This document shows, one piece after another, positions 33,425 through 43,812 of a DNA stretch of 64,000 nucleotides; positions within the stretch are counted from its first letter, which is position 1, and each line of letters begins with the position of its first letter. Position numbers and translations under genes: made by a program. Source of the stretch: Kalmusia sp. IMI 367209 (lineage: Eukaryota; Ascomycota; Dothideomycetes; Pleosporales; Didymosphaeriaceae); NCBI GenBank assembly GCA_027946365.1, contig JAPEUQ010000021.1, positions 186,001 through 250,000 of the forward strand, in the 5' to 3' direction. Under the pieces are notes generated by a model that was not told where the DNA came from, made no database searches, and saw only the letters and a program-made list of their open reading frames with translations.

Positions 33425-35707
33425 ATGGGTGTGCCCTCAACGCAGGCGTCAAACGCCATCCTCTATCTGACTTATGGCGCGTTTTTGTAAGTGGTGCTAG
33501 TGATGTCAGGAAAAGACAAACGAACTCATGTTCGCAGGGTCGTCGGATGCTACATCGCTTGGCGGCTACGACCTCAGTCCAAGACTGAATGGCTGTCGAG
33601 CAACAAGACACAGAAGGGTCAGGATACCATATGCGTCCGAGTTGTTGGGTTCGAGCTACTCAACTGTATTAGCCTCGTGCTCCAGGACGTCATGCTAACG
33701 TTTTGCAGGCATACCGCTCGCTTTCAAATTTCATCGCATCGGGTGAGTGCATGCGCGCAACGCTCCCAGCATGAAGAGCAGCGGCAGTATCGATATCACG
33801 GCTTGGGACCACGTACTATGGAAATTGGCGTGACGAATCGCAAGGTTTTTGTCGAGGATCAAAGTGAACAGGTTCGTATTTGAGATCACCAGCAGACGCC
33901 GCTCTTGTAGGTGCTTCTCCGGTTCCCTTCGCTGGGTGGCTAGGAGGAAAGTGCTACGAGAGTAGGTTTTCTGTGCGGCTACACTGCGGGCGCTAAGCCA
34001 AGACTGCGCCGGGTACTTCACACAGGCTTGGAGTACACGGCGCCTTCGAAGCGAAGCTGAGAAGTACCGTATGAACTCGATCAAGATAATACTTGCGTGA
34101 GGAACGTGCTGCCGCTACTCCCCCTAACTTTCCACCTCTTCTATATCATGCTGACCTAGCTTCTCTAACAATCAGCTCTTGGGTCTGGTATACTCTTCGC
34201 TTATCCTGAAATCGCCACCATCTGCGGCGTGCAAGGAGTTGTAGTGTACGCTCTGTCTAGCGCACTGCCTCTACTCGTCTTCGGGTACTTGGGCCCCATT
34301 ATTCGTCGCAAGTGTCCGGAGGGCTTCGTCCTTTACCGAGTGGACGAGGCAGAGATATGGGACTGTTGCGGGGTTGTTCCTGAGCGTTTGCACCCTTATC
34401 ACTATTTTCTTGTACATGGTGTCGGAGCTTTCGGCCATGCAGCAGATCGTCACTGCTTTGACGGGACTGGATGGTCTGCCCGCCATCATCGTCGAGTGTG
34501 CAGTCACAACGATTTATACTTGTAGGCAGGACTGCTTATTACGACTAAAGCATTAGCTAACAACAAACCAGCGCTTGGCGGGTTCAAAGTCTCCTTCATC
34601 ACAGATAACATCCAGGGTGCTATGGTAGTCGGTCTGATTATTCTCGGCGTCATCACCGTTGGCGTCGAAACACACATCCAGAAGCCTCTTATCGAGGAAT
34701 CTGGCTACCTCAACGCAAGCCTTCTCGGCTGGCAGCTCATCTACATCCTACCTGTGGCCATCTTGACAAACGACTTCTTCCTCTCAGGCTTCTGGATGCG
34801 TACATTTGCCTCGCGTACAGACAAGGACCTCTGGATCGGCGTTAGTGTCGCGAGCGTAGCCGTCTGCATCATCCTGACTCTCGTCGGCGTCAGTGGATTG
34901 CTTGCTGCATGGTCGGGCGCCTACCCACTAGGCGATGCGGACGAAGGGTACCTTGCATTTTTCTTGCTCCTGGGACAGCTACCAGCGTGGGTAGTAGGCA
35001 TTATCCTTGTAATGACAGTGTCCCTCTCCACAGCTGCATTTGACAGCTTCCAGTCCGCACTCATCTCCACGGGCAGCAACGACCTTTTCCGCAACAAGCT
35101 CAACATATGGGTTATCCGGTTGCTCGTCGTCATCGTCATCGTTCCTGTTGTCGTCGTTGCACTTAAAAGTCCGGACATCCTGCAGATCTTCTTGATCAGC
35201 GACTTGGTCAGCGCGGCCGTGGTACCCTGCCTCGTACTCGGATTATCGGAGAAGTTTTACTGGTGGCGTGGCTTCGACTTTGTGGCTGGTAGCTTGGGCG
35301 GTATTTTCACTGTGTTTTTTGTTCGGCTTAGTGTACTACGACGGCGATGCGAATCTGGCTAGCAAGCTGCTTATCCTTGAAGGTGGACTGTACGCTAACG
35401 ACTGGAGTGCATTTGGTAAGCTGTCTCCGCTACTACCTGTTGCATTTCTCTTCATCAAAGGCAACGATACTAACGCTACCCAGGTGCCTTTGTCGCTGCA
35501 CCCTTCGGAGGTCTTCTATGGGGCTTTGGCGCTTGCGGACTGCGTCTCGCTACGTTGTACGTTGTTTCGAAGGTTAGAGGCCATCGATTCGATGCGCTAG
35601 ATAAGCCGTTTCCGAGAATCCACCAGACGGAGGCGTATGAAGATCGGGAGGCGGAGCGTGTCCTGGAGCGACCGGATGATAAGGCGCTCTACGGCAAGTT
35701 TTTTTAG
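33425..35707 (+). pseudogene. DUR3: DUR3-like sodium:solute (urea) symporter with three +1 frameshifts
   Basis: Family content runs over exons 33425-33486, 33538-33617, 33709-33742, 34176-34521, 34572-35415 and 35484-35707. Blocks such as GSGILFAYPEIATI, VVVYALSSALPLLVFG, LGPIIRRKCPEGFVL, ECAVTTIYT, LGGFKVSFITDNIQG and LISTGSNDLFRNKLNIW identify the SSS-family urea transporter. The frame breaks at 33726-33731 (AAATTT), 34332-34334 (TTT) and 35315-35320 (six T). At each place one base too many separates two in-order family blocks. The intron at 33743-34175 is 433 bp, far longer than the neighbours. It is either a decaying gene or an intact gene with homopolymer overcalls. The stop at 35707 is at the expected C-terminus. 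Confidence 0.7.
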
Positions 35708-36351
35708 GTGTCGCGCACTTAGGAGAAACAACGATGGGCACGAGAAGACGTTAGGTCAAGGCCAAGCTGTGCCGAAAGTGGTCGGGTGGTGGTGATGTAT
35801 TGTTGGGGAGGGCTTAGACTAGCAAGCAGTGGGAGAAGAGGTATACCGATGGAGCTTATAGATTGGACATATGTGTATTGTATGAAGGTTGCAGGATAGA
35901 AATTGTACATGGTCACTTCATTGTATTGGGTTCCTACATTTTACAGTCCGAAGTTCGTTGTACTGAACCTGAGGTAGTTGCTCTGAGTCCCAAGAGCAAA
36001 TATTCTACAATGAGTAGTACACGCTTTTATTGTAGTCTTCTACTTTGGTCGGTCTACCAATAGCAATATAACTGTTGATAGAGATACACTACGAGGATTT
36101 GAAGGTACTTGTGCAGCATTTACAGTTCTCATTCCGAGCTACATGCAGCCTCCACGACATGACCGCGACAAGCTCGCCCGCACACAAATTCCTCACACGC
36201 GCATCTTACTCAGATCGAAGCCCGATGAGTTCTCACAGGAATCCACAACGCCCATTGAACGCCCGCACATGCTCGCAGCAATCCGTAGCTAGCCAGAAAC
36301 AATGATGTAGCACCGCGTCTCGCAGCACCACCCCAGCTCTGTCATCTTCCC
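35708..36351. other. intergenic, 644 bp
   Basis: Convergent 3' flanks of the DUR3-like gene and the SelK-like gene. No gene is supported. Confidence 0.5.
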
Positions 36352-36717
36352 CTATGTCATGCACGCTCCGCAACTCGACGATCCGCCCATCTTCAGCGGT
36401 GCCCTCGCGTCCAACGTCTGCGGCACGCGGCCCTCCCTTCTTCCTCCGCTTCCCGGTCCAGCATTCCCCCGTCCGTGCATGCCCGCTTGGTAGCTTCCTG
36501 GCGCGGGCGGTGTCGAAGCAGGGCGGAAGTAGGTGTTTGTAGCGGAGGGAGCGCGGTAGGGCGACGCACGGGCGGCGGCCCAGGTGTCAAGGGAGAATAG
36601 CGTGGTCAGATAGAGAGCAAAGAAGGTAACGATGGAGTTGGCGGGGGAGGATTTGCTGGGAGGTGGTTAGCAGAGGTCATGCAAAGTGCGGGTGAGGCAT
36701 GCGTACGCTTCTGACAT
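36352..36717 (-). CDS. Small single-pass Gly-rich membrane protein, SelK-like
   Basis: An 11-nt first exon (36707-36717, MSEA) joins 36352-36655 over a 51-bp intron with GTACGC donor, CTAAC branch site and CAG acceptor, giving 104 residues. A single hydrophobic segment at about residues 9-27 (NSIVTFFALYLTTLFSLDTW) is followed by a Pro/Gly/Arg-rich tail (GMHGRGNAGPGSGGRREG) and the ending SSSCGACMT. One N-terminal helix, a disordered Gly/Arg tail and Cys near the C-terminus match the layout of selenoprotein K family proteins, in which non-Sec organisms carry Cys. This would put it in the ER membrane. The assignment rests on architecture only. It is divergent from the SPOUT gene. Confidence 0.5.
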
Positions 36718-37308
36718 GGTGGCGTGCTGTCAATCGCGGAGAGAAAGGTGGGAGTGGTATTTGAGGCTTCGCACACTAGTGTATGGTTGGCGCAGAGGTA
36801 CGTATTCGAGGGAGTTGTTTGGTTTCTTGGAGGAGGAGGAAACAGCGTCGTCGTGCTGCGCCATGGAGTGAATCCTAACGGGGTTTTACTAATTGGGATT
36901 AGCGACGCTGCAGGGGTTCGGCGTGGCTTCTCCGCGTGCGCGTGGGACCAGAAGTACGCTCGCGTGAAATTTTCGGGACCTCGTTTTTCCATGTCGAGTT
37001 TCTGTTTGCGACAAACCGCATTGCAGTCCACCGCTTACGCGTTTGTTCTGCTACTTAGTTACTACAAAGGTGGAGTGAGTAATAGCAGAGTCAGTCAATA
37101 AAGAGAAGGGGGCCACGTGCGTGGTGAGAGGATCGAAGTTAATTCCCTGATGAGGTTGAGTACAACCACACTAGACAAGGAACCCGAAGACTCTGACCCA
37201 TTGGATGTCATTTTGAGTACTTCATAGAGCTTGAAGGAGTCAAAATCAAAGGCAAAGAGCAATAGCAAGCAACGAGACAAGAGTCCAGAGATACAGAACT
37301 CAAGCACA
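36718..37308. promoter_or_regulatory. Bidirectional promoter region, SelK-like / SPOUT gene
   Basis: 591 bp between divergent starts. CACGTGCGTGG occurs near 37114-37124. An in-frame ATG at 37231 could lengthen the SPOUT protein by 26 residues. Confidence 0.45.
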
Positions 37309-38788
37309 ATGACCGTCGGCAAGAAGACCAAGAGCAAAGACAAAGACATACCACGGCCCGAGAAGGAGAAGAGCAAGGTTAGTAGAAGCTTGCGATTTGT
37401 GTTTGGGACAATTCATTGACGATGTGCAGAAGCGCAAACATGAGGTTGTCGTGCATCAGAATGCAGGGGAAGCCCAAGGTCATAAAAGAGACCATCCTGG
37501 CGGATCATGGGGGGAGGAGGTAGAGCAAACGTTGACTGAGCAGCATCCTGCTAAAAAGAGAAGGAGTGAGGGGGCACCGAAGATGGCTTTCACAGATGAA
37601 CAGCCGGCAGCAGAGCGAACTTCTACTCAGAAGGCCCCCAGCAGAACCAACGCCCCGCAAGATCTGCAGACAGAGAAGCCTTCTGCTGTATTCATACCAC
37701 GACAAGGTAGAGACTGGACAGTGAGCATGGCACTTCCAGGAAGTATCCTTAGCAATGCCAAAAAGCACGACCTCAAGACTCTCCTGGTAGGCCGCATCGC
37801 CCGCGCCGCAGCCGTCTGGTGTGTCGACGAAATCATTGTTTATGATGACGACCCCACCAACATTCCCATTAATGTCGACCCGAAATACCGTGGGAAAAAA
37901 AAGAGCAAGATTGAGATCCTCGACAGCGTCAGCGAGGCAGACATGCCGTACCAGGATCCGGATCGGTTCCTGACGGGAATGCTAGAGTACTGCGAATGTC
38001 CTCCGCACTTTAGAAGACAACTATTTCCAGAATGTGAACCTATGCGGTACGTAGGCTCGCTACCTCCGTTTGACATGCCTCACCATCAGAGGAGCAACGA
38101 ATGGGGCCCGTATCGCGAGGGCATTGCGCTTCCCGACCCTTGCAAACCTCCACAGGGCAAGGGCAAGGATCAAGGATGGACATACGTCGCGTGCGGCCTC
38201 CCATACCCCGTCAAAGTGCCACACGTCGTTCAACCCGGTATGCGTGTAACGCTCGAGTTTGCGAACCCCGAGGCGCCGCGTTCGTGGCCCAATCTATCTG
38301 CGCAAGAGTGTGATAACATCGCTGTTGATGGCGCTGTCCCTAGCGCGCCCCGCGAACAAGGGGGGTATTACTGGGGCTACGTGGTGCGCAGAGCGGCGAG
38401 CCTGTCAGCCGTCTACGACGAGACGGATCTAGAAGGGGGCTACGATTGTTCCATCGGCACCTCGGAGCGCGGCGTCCCCCTCACAAGCGTTCTTCCAGAC
38501 GCAATAGCCCCGCGCAATCGTCCGAAGTCAGACAACCTGACCAAGTTTCCGGATCGCTTCAAGCACCTTCTGATCGTGTTCGGGGGCGTGGCAGGCCTGG
38601 AGCCGGCGGTCGCAAGCGATCCTACGTTCCAGAAGGCGGGCTTGACGAAGAACAGTGCGCATGAGGCTTTTGATTTTTGGGTTAATCTGGTGCAGGGCCA
38701 GGGGAGCAGGACGATCAGGACGGAGGAAGCGATTGAGATTGGGTTGGCGGGCTTGAAGGGGTACATTGACTATCAATACGAAAATTAG
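37309..38788 (+). CDS. SPOUT-type RNA methyltransferase (C9orf114/SPOUT1 family)
   Basis: Exons 37309-37377 and 37430-38788 join in phase to 475 residues. A Lys-rich N-terminus with KKTKSKDKD and PAKKRR suggests nuclear or nucleolar targeting. From about residue 125 the SPOUT fold begins (WTVSMALPGSILSNA, LVGRIARAAAVWCVDEIIVYDD). The inserted OB-type region carries PVKVPHVVQPGMRVTLEF, and GYYWGYVVRRAASLSAVYDE follows. The C-terminal knot part has HLLIVFGGVAGLE and QGSRTIRTEEAIEIGLAGLK, the SAM-binding loop region. The human homologue modifies rRNA-related or other RNA and acts at kinetochores and in microRNA biogenesis; the fungal target is not established. Confidence 0.88.
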
Positions 38789-38978
38789 AGGTGGACGAGG
38801 AGACCGATGATGGAAAAAGGTCGGGCGATCGTAGGAAGAGATGCAGCAATTATCACGATAAATGAAGGGAGCTGTACGGCATATTATCGTCGAGCGTTTT
38901 GATAGGGCGTATGGGCTAGACGTCAGCCTTTCACATATCAGGGAAAATATTGCGCATAACGATATATGTAGATTATCT

Positions 38979-40598
38979 TCAGACCTCATACCGATCAGTC
39001 TCGTGCTTCACCGGCCTATACACAAAATAATCAAACGTAGCCTTCGTCTCTAGCCCATCGAGGTCACTTGCTGCAACCCCGACAAATGCGCCCGTGAAGC
39101 TGCCATGCGCTTGGTGTCCACCGCACTCATCACTGAGGATACTCGCGTCAAACACCGGGCCAATACTCTTCAAGTCTTCACCTTCCAGCGCATAGAAGAA
39201 TTGTAGTTCTTTCCCACGAATGCTGAGCGCGAGTCGAACTTTACCTTCTTGTGGAATAGAGACTGGCTCTGTGAGCGGTGCCTTGAGACGACCTTCCGGC
39301 CACGAGGCTTCTGAGGTAAGGATGAGGAGTTCCCGCTTGCCATCCGCGTGTGCAGTCACAGTCAGGTAGAAGAAGTTGAAGCGGCAGTAGTACGCTGTCA
39401 AGCCGGCGAATTGGCGTTCATCTAGTGGGGAAAAATCAACGACTGTCTCGGCATCGTACGAGAAATGCGTTTGCCGCCGCGCGACGAGGGCTTGCTCAAA
39501 CCAGCTGCCGATTGCTTCGCGACCAGTAAGCTCGAGCGCGTTGGACGTGAGCTTGAAGATGCGGTCTGGATCAGGGGTCCGCAGCCACTGGAAGTCGGAG
39601 TGTAAACCATCCGACGAAGCAAATGTGTAGCGCTGTTCGGACCAGTATGCGGAGTCATCTCGGGCGGCGGGTAGGTCGACGTAGAGCGACGGGATGGGGC
39701 CGTTCTTAACATACAGCCAATCGTCGTCGCTCCAGTAGGCTTCTTGTATAGCGGTTTCGCGACCGAGAACACAGCGGCGGGCTTGTGTGATGGGTCGACC
39801 GGTGAGATGCACAATGTATGTCTTTCCATTTTCGGTTTCTACAATGTCTGCGTGTCCGGCTCTCTGCAACGGCGCGAGAGGAGCTTTCGTCGACGACAGA
39901 ATGGGATTCTGCGGATGTACCTCGTACGGACCCCAGATATCCTTTGACCGTGCTAGCGTGGCCGCATGCTCATATCCGGTACCACCTTCAGCCGTTAGAA
40001 GATAGTACCATCCATTCCTTTTATACAGATGGGGGCCCTCGACAAGATCAAGCTCCGTACCCAGAAATATGGTTTTCCATCCCCCTACCAGCTTGCCCTT
40101 TTCTTCATCCCATTGCTGCATACGAATGCCCGCAAAAGAGCGCGGTCTCCTTCGATGATCCTGCAGCATATTCAAAAACCATTTCTTCCCATCGTCATCG
40201 TGGAACAGACTGGGATCGAACCCCGAAGAATTGACGTAGTACGGATCACTCCATGGGCCCTCAATCTTCTCACTTGTGACAATATAGTTATGCGTGTCTT
40301 TGAACGAGCCATCTTTCCTCTTCACATCTGTGTACACCAGGTAAAACTTCTTGCCGTCGTGGGTAAGACAAGGTGCCCATACGCCGCAACTATCCGGGTT
40401 CCCTCGCATATCCAGCTGCGACTTGCGAGAAAGAGGCCGCGTAACGAGAGTCCAGTTTGCGAGGTCTTTCGAATGGTGGATCTGCACGCCAGGGAACCAC
40501 TCGAAGGTCGAAGTGGCGATGTAGTAATCTCCCCCGACCCTCAGGATTGATGGGTCGGCGTTGAAGCCTGGTAATATCGGATTTACGACTTTCGGCAT
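38979..40598 (-). CDS. GH43 beta-xylosidase (XynB type), intracellular
   Basis: Single exon, 539 residues from the ATG at 40598. An ATG at 40655 would add 19 residues without signal-peptide character, so the inner start is preferred. The catalytic triad of GH43 xylosidases is present at D15 (GFNADPS, general base), D128 (FDPSLF, pKa modulator) and E187 (VEGPHLY, general acid), the spacing known from Geobacillus XynB3. The N-terminal five-bladed propeller is followed by a C-terminal beta-sandwich (from about residue 330) that closes the active site. With no secretion signal it should split imported xylo-oligosaccharides in the cytosol. The gene converges with the SPOUT gene, with 190 bp between the stops. 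Confidence 0.94.
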   Translation of the reverse strand: MPKVVNPILPGFNADPSILRVGGDYYIATSTFEWFPGVQIHHSKDLANWTLVTRPLSRKSQLDMRGNPDSCGVWAPCLTHDGKKFYLVYTDVKRKDGSFKDTHNYIVTSEKIEGPWSDPYYVNSSGFDPSLFHDDDGKKWFLNMLQDHRRRPRSFAGIRMQQWDEEKGKLVGGWKTIFLGTELDLVEGPHLYKRNGWYYLLTAEGGTGYEHAATLARSKDIWGPYEVHPQNPILSSTKAPLAPLQRAGHADIVETENGKTYIVHLTGRPITQARRCVLGRETAIQEAYWSDDDWLYVKNGPIPSLYVDLPAARDDSAYWSEQRYTFASSDGLHSDFQWLRTPDPDRIFKLTSNALELTGREAIGSWFEQALVARRQTHFSYDAETVVDFSPLDERQFAGLTAYYCRFNFFYLTVTAHADGKRELLILTSEASWPEGRLKAPLTEPVSIPQEGKVRLALSIRGKELQFFYALEGEDLKSIGPVFDASILSDECGGHQAHGSFTGAFVGVAASDLDGLETKATFDYFVYRPVKHETDRYEV

Positions 40599-42127
40599 TG
40601 TGGCGGGCGTCGGGGGAGATGGTTTAGGGAGCTGGCGATGGGCTCTTGGGATCATAGTTGGGTATATATGAAAGAGTCGGCCGCTTTGCAGGTGGGATGC
40701 ATAGTGGAGCTGCGCGCGTCAATTTACCCGGTCAACCCCACGTGCCCGCCTCATTAACCACCGCATATTGGCATAACATGGCGCGAGCCTGTGGAGGGGC
40801 AGTTGTCGAAGCAATAAGTTTGGTCATTCGTTGTAGGATGCGGGAAATCGGGTGACTAGTTTGGGGCGAGATCACCGGTACAGGATTGCATGTCGAGCCG
40901 AGGTCGCACCAGAGAAAGAAGAAGCTGCGATTCTAGGAGCTCAACCATCTAAATCTTAGGCTGGAGAAGGGAAGACGGTTCCTTAGACAATGCGCATGCC
41001 GGAAAAAGAATCGCATACCACGGAAGGAACAGAATATTAAGCAGTCGGCGTTTGAGATGAAAGTGGGGGCTGCCCATACAACGCGTAGACGCGAGGTCAC
41101 GAGATCAGGGAATAGAGATTGTTGTCTTGGCACCTAAACTTCACACTGTCTTGAAATGATCAGATACAGCACACATGACGGAGACCCTCCTGACAGCAGT
41201 TGAGTGCCAGATCATATATTGAAGACTCTAGTCTCGCTCTGGAACCATTGTAAATTTGCATTCCCCAGATACTGCAAATTCACGAACAGCAGCGCCATGC
41301 TCGTCTGCTTCTAGAGATGCCATCTTGGGTCTGAAATTTGAGCTAAGCAAGTCGGTGATATGTCGGTTTTCTTCATATCCTAATGAGCTCTAAATTTTGT
41401 GAAACTGTAGTGAGAATCGAAAGCCGTTGAATTGACCATGATATTGGTCAATTCTATGCACCGTACAATGGGAGAGCCGCCGGGACAGTAAACCCTTCGT
41501 ATCTTAGCAAGGTTCATACTTATAGTGTACTTTAATCGTGAGAAAATCTGCTACATTGGGTATAATATCTGTAAATTGCCTTAGCACTACTCATTGATGG
41601 CGATTCGGATTGTGCAATTGAGGGAGTTGCTAACCTTGAGACGTACTGTTTACATATAACCACTTTATCGAAGATAGAAGTTGTTATTTCCTATTGTGGT
41701 GAAAACCGGCGATAATTAGGCACGTTCGGTTGCCTAGGCTCCTACATATCCCATCGAGCTGTTTTAGTCGGGCTCGATACTTTCTCCAAAACTTTTAATC
41801 ATATTCCAGTTTGACCACGGGGTGATCTCTTCTAATAGAAGGTAATTATCTTGAAACAGTGAAGTTCTGTAATTCAGAGTTCTAGAGACTGAAGAACACA
41901 TTCGACATTTTCCGGGGTAAGTAAAGCTTTGGAGCAGCGGTAGAAATAACTAGCAAATTCCTTTCACTATAGTTGCCTAGAATAACCCTTGTGGCGTCAC
42001 ATAGGGGTCTGATCAGGCCATTTCAGTCTTATAAACCACCGCTATACTGACAACCACCAGGATTTTCCTACGCTCAACCCCACTACAAACAGAACTACTG
42101 GTCATAAGACTTTTTTAGATCGAGACG
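40599..42127. other. gene-poor, 1.53 kb
   Basis: GH43 promoter on the left and the promoter of the orphan gene on the right. The middle is AT-rich with no supported gene. I could not identify a certain XlnR site by eye. Confidence 0.5.
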
Positions 42128-43369
42128 GTGTCGTGTATATCACGTTTCAATCAATCGACCAAGCGAGACGAGATGAATGACACCACAATTACTAATGCGA
42201 CACCGCGTATCTCCTCTACGCCAGCGAAGGATCAACTCAACCGGAATGTAACTCCCGTCCGCTTGGATTTCATCGATATGCCGGGTAGGGAGTCACATTG
42301 GAAAGTGGACGTTCGTGGTACGACCATTATTCCGTCGCCAACCCCAATCTTTCCTAAGCCCCTTGCACTACAGTACCGTAACTTTAACGAACAATACGCG
42401 AAACATGCCTTCCTGTCAAAGGGGATTCCAACCTACGATCGGGCTTGGGCCGGCGGTTCTCTGGTCTCGTCTATGCTGCAACACTACTTCTCTTCATCAG
42501 AGTACGTCGTGACACAAGTCTGGCCTGGTTCTCACGTCGACGGAAAATACTTTCCAGATGAAATTATCTCTGGGGTTCCGACGATCAGCACTTTGCATTA
42601 TGGTGTGCTAAGGAAGTCCGAGCTTCAATCAGCATCACTTGTGGTTCTTGTTGTGATCATCACCGAACCTAGCTTCTTCCAGGAGACCCTACCGGATCAC
42701 CTTCAAGTCGTGAGTAATCACCTAAATTCCAGAGGTTCGTTAGTTGTCAATGATTTGCGCATGTCACGTGGTGCGGTGGTGCTTCTATCTGGCACTAACA
42801 ATCCTCTTAAGCCGTCATTCGAGTTCTATAACTTCGGCACGATCAGGAGTCGGGGTACACTTTCTCCTTCGCCCGTGGAGTTTGACGCACATGGCGGCAA
42901 TTCGAACGCCAAATCAAATGCCTTGTCGCTTGCAATGGACGATGTGGCGAAGGTTGATGGGATGTTCAAGATGATTGTCCGTACTTCATCCGAATTACCA
43001 CAGGCGCCGATACCAGGAAAGCTGCTTACGATTCCCATCAAAGACAAGTCTGTAGTGTCCAAGTCTAAATCGGTCACCAAGGACACGACCGTTCCGCCAC
43101 CAATGGTAATCACGTTAGACAACGCCGAGACTACAATACCGCCTCCGAAGCGGCTCAAACTTGACCCTCAAGAGTCCATGGGTAAGACCAAGCAGACTGC
43201 GCCAGCATCGGCTCCATTAGTCACAGAAGCGTACGTCCGGAGTGTGAAGAAGGATACTCTAGGGCGTCTCTACTTGCCAGGAGGGCGCCACGTCCCCGCT
43301 ACTTATTTGGTTGCAGTGCGGCAGATGGCAAAGAATATAGGACACGAATTCAAGGGTAGGCGTGAATAG
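42128..43369 (+). CDS. Orphan protein, 413 residues, intronless
   Basis: One uninterrupted frame from 42128 (a second ATG at 42173 is equally possible) to TAG. A polar N-terminus is followed by a moderately hydrophobic middle (SASLVVLVVIITEPSFF, GSLVVNDLRMSRGAVVLLSG), a Lys/Ser/Thr/Pro-rich linker with a basic PPKRLKLDP segment that could be a nuclear signal, and a compact C-terminal block (YVRSVKKDTLGRLYLPGGRHVPATYLVAVRQMAKNIG). No family is recognised. Length, absence of stops and codon pattern support coding. Its place in a gene-poor block suggests a lineage-specific gene. Confidence 0.65.
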   Translation: MSCISRFNQSTKRDEMNDTTITNATPRISSTPAKDQLNRNVTPVRLDFIDMPGRESHWKVDVRGTTIIPSPTPIFPKPLALQYRNFNEQYAKHAFLSKGIPTYDRAWAGGSLVSSMLQHYFSSSEYVVTQVWPGSHVDGKYFPDEIISGVPTISTLHYGVLRKSELQSASLVVLVVIITEPSFFQETLPDHLQVVSNHLNSRGSLVVNDLRMSRGAVVLLSGTNNPLKPSFEFYNFGTIRSRGTLSPSPVEFDAHGGNSNAKSNALSLAMDDVAKVDGMFKMIVRTSSELPQAPIPGKLLTIPIKDKSVVSKSKSVTKDTTVPPPMVITLDNAETTIPPPKRLKLDPQESMGKTKQTAPASAPLVTEAYVRSVKKDTLGRLYLPGGRHVPATYLVAVRQMAKNIGHEFKGRRE

Positions 43370-43812
43370 TGTAATTCTACACTCTCTGTATAGCGAAGGT
43401 TTGCGTTATCATTGGGGGAGCTTTCGCGAAGCATGAGGCCGCGTATCTCAATGTGGCTTTTTTGTGGAGGCATCTTACATGAAAATACAACGTGGTAATA
43501 TTCAGGTTGGTCATCAAGCGTTTGCCTAAACGCCCGTAACAGAAACGTGGATAGACGTGCCAGGACGTTCTTGGGAAATGCCTACCTCCGGGTCTCCGTG
43601 AATTCTAGTGAAAGGTTACAATGGCCATGTCGATATCCCTCGTAAGTGACAATTGCCACTGAATATCGGAAAGCGAGCGGTCGCTTGAAGACCTTGTGAA
43701 TGCGTAATAGTTCAAGATGTACGCTTTCCATTTCTGGTTAGGTGCAGCTTCCATCAGCAGGCTAATCAACACCAACATCCGTCGAACCAGGCCAGTCCAT
43801 TAATCCCACTAG
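43370..43812. other. intergenic, 443 bp
   Basis: No gene is supported. It contains the promoter of the PfkB kinase gene. Confidence 0.5.

Noticed and set aside
36606..37031. 141-codon minus-strand frame
   Set aside because: It reads the SelK-like locus and its upstream region in a different phase and is low-complexity. The spliced frame with the membrane helix explains the locus better.
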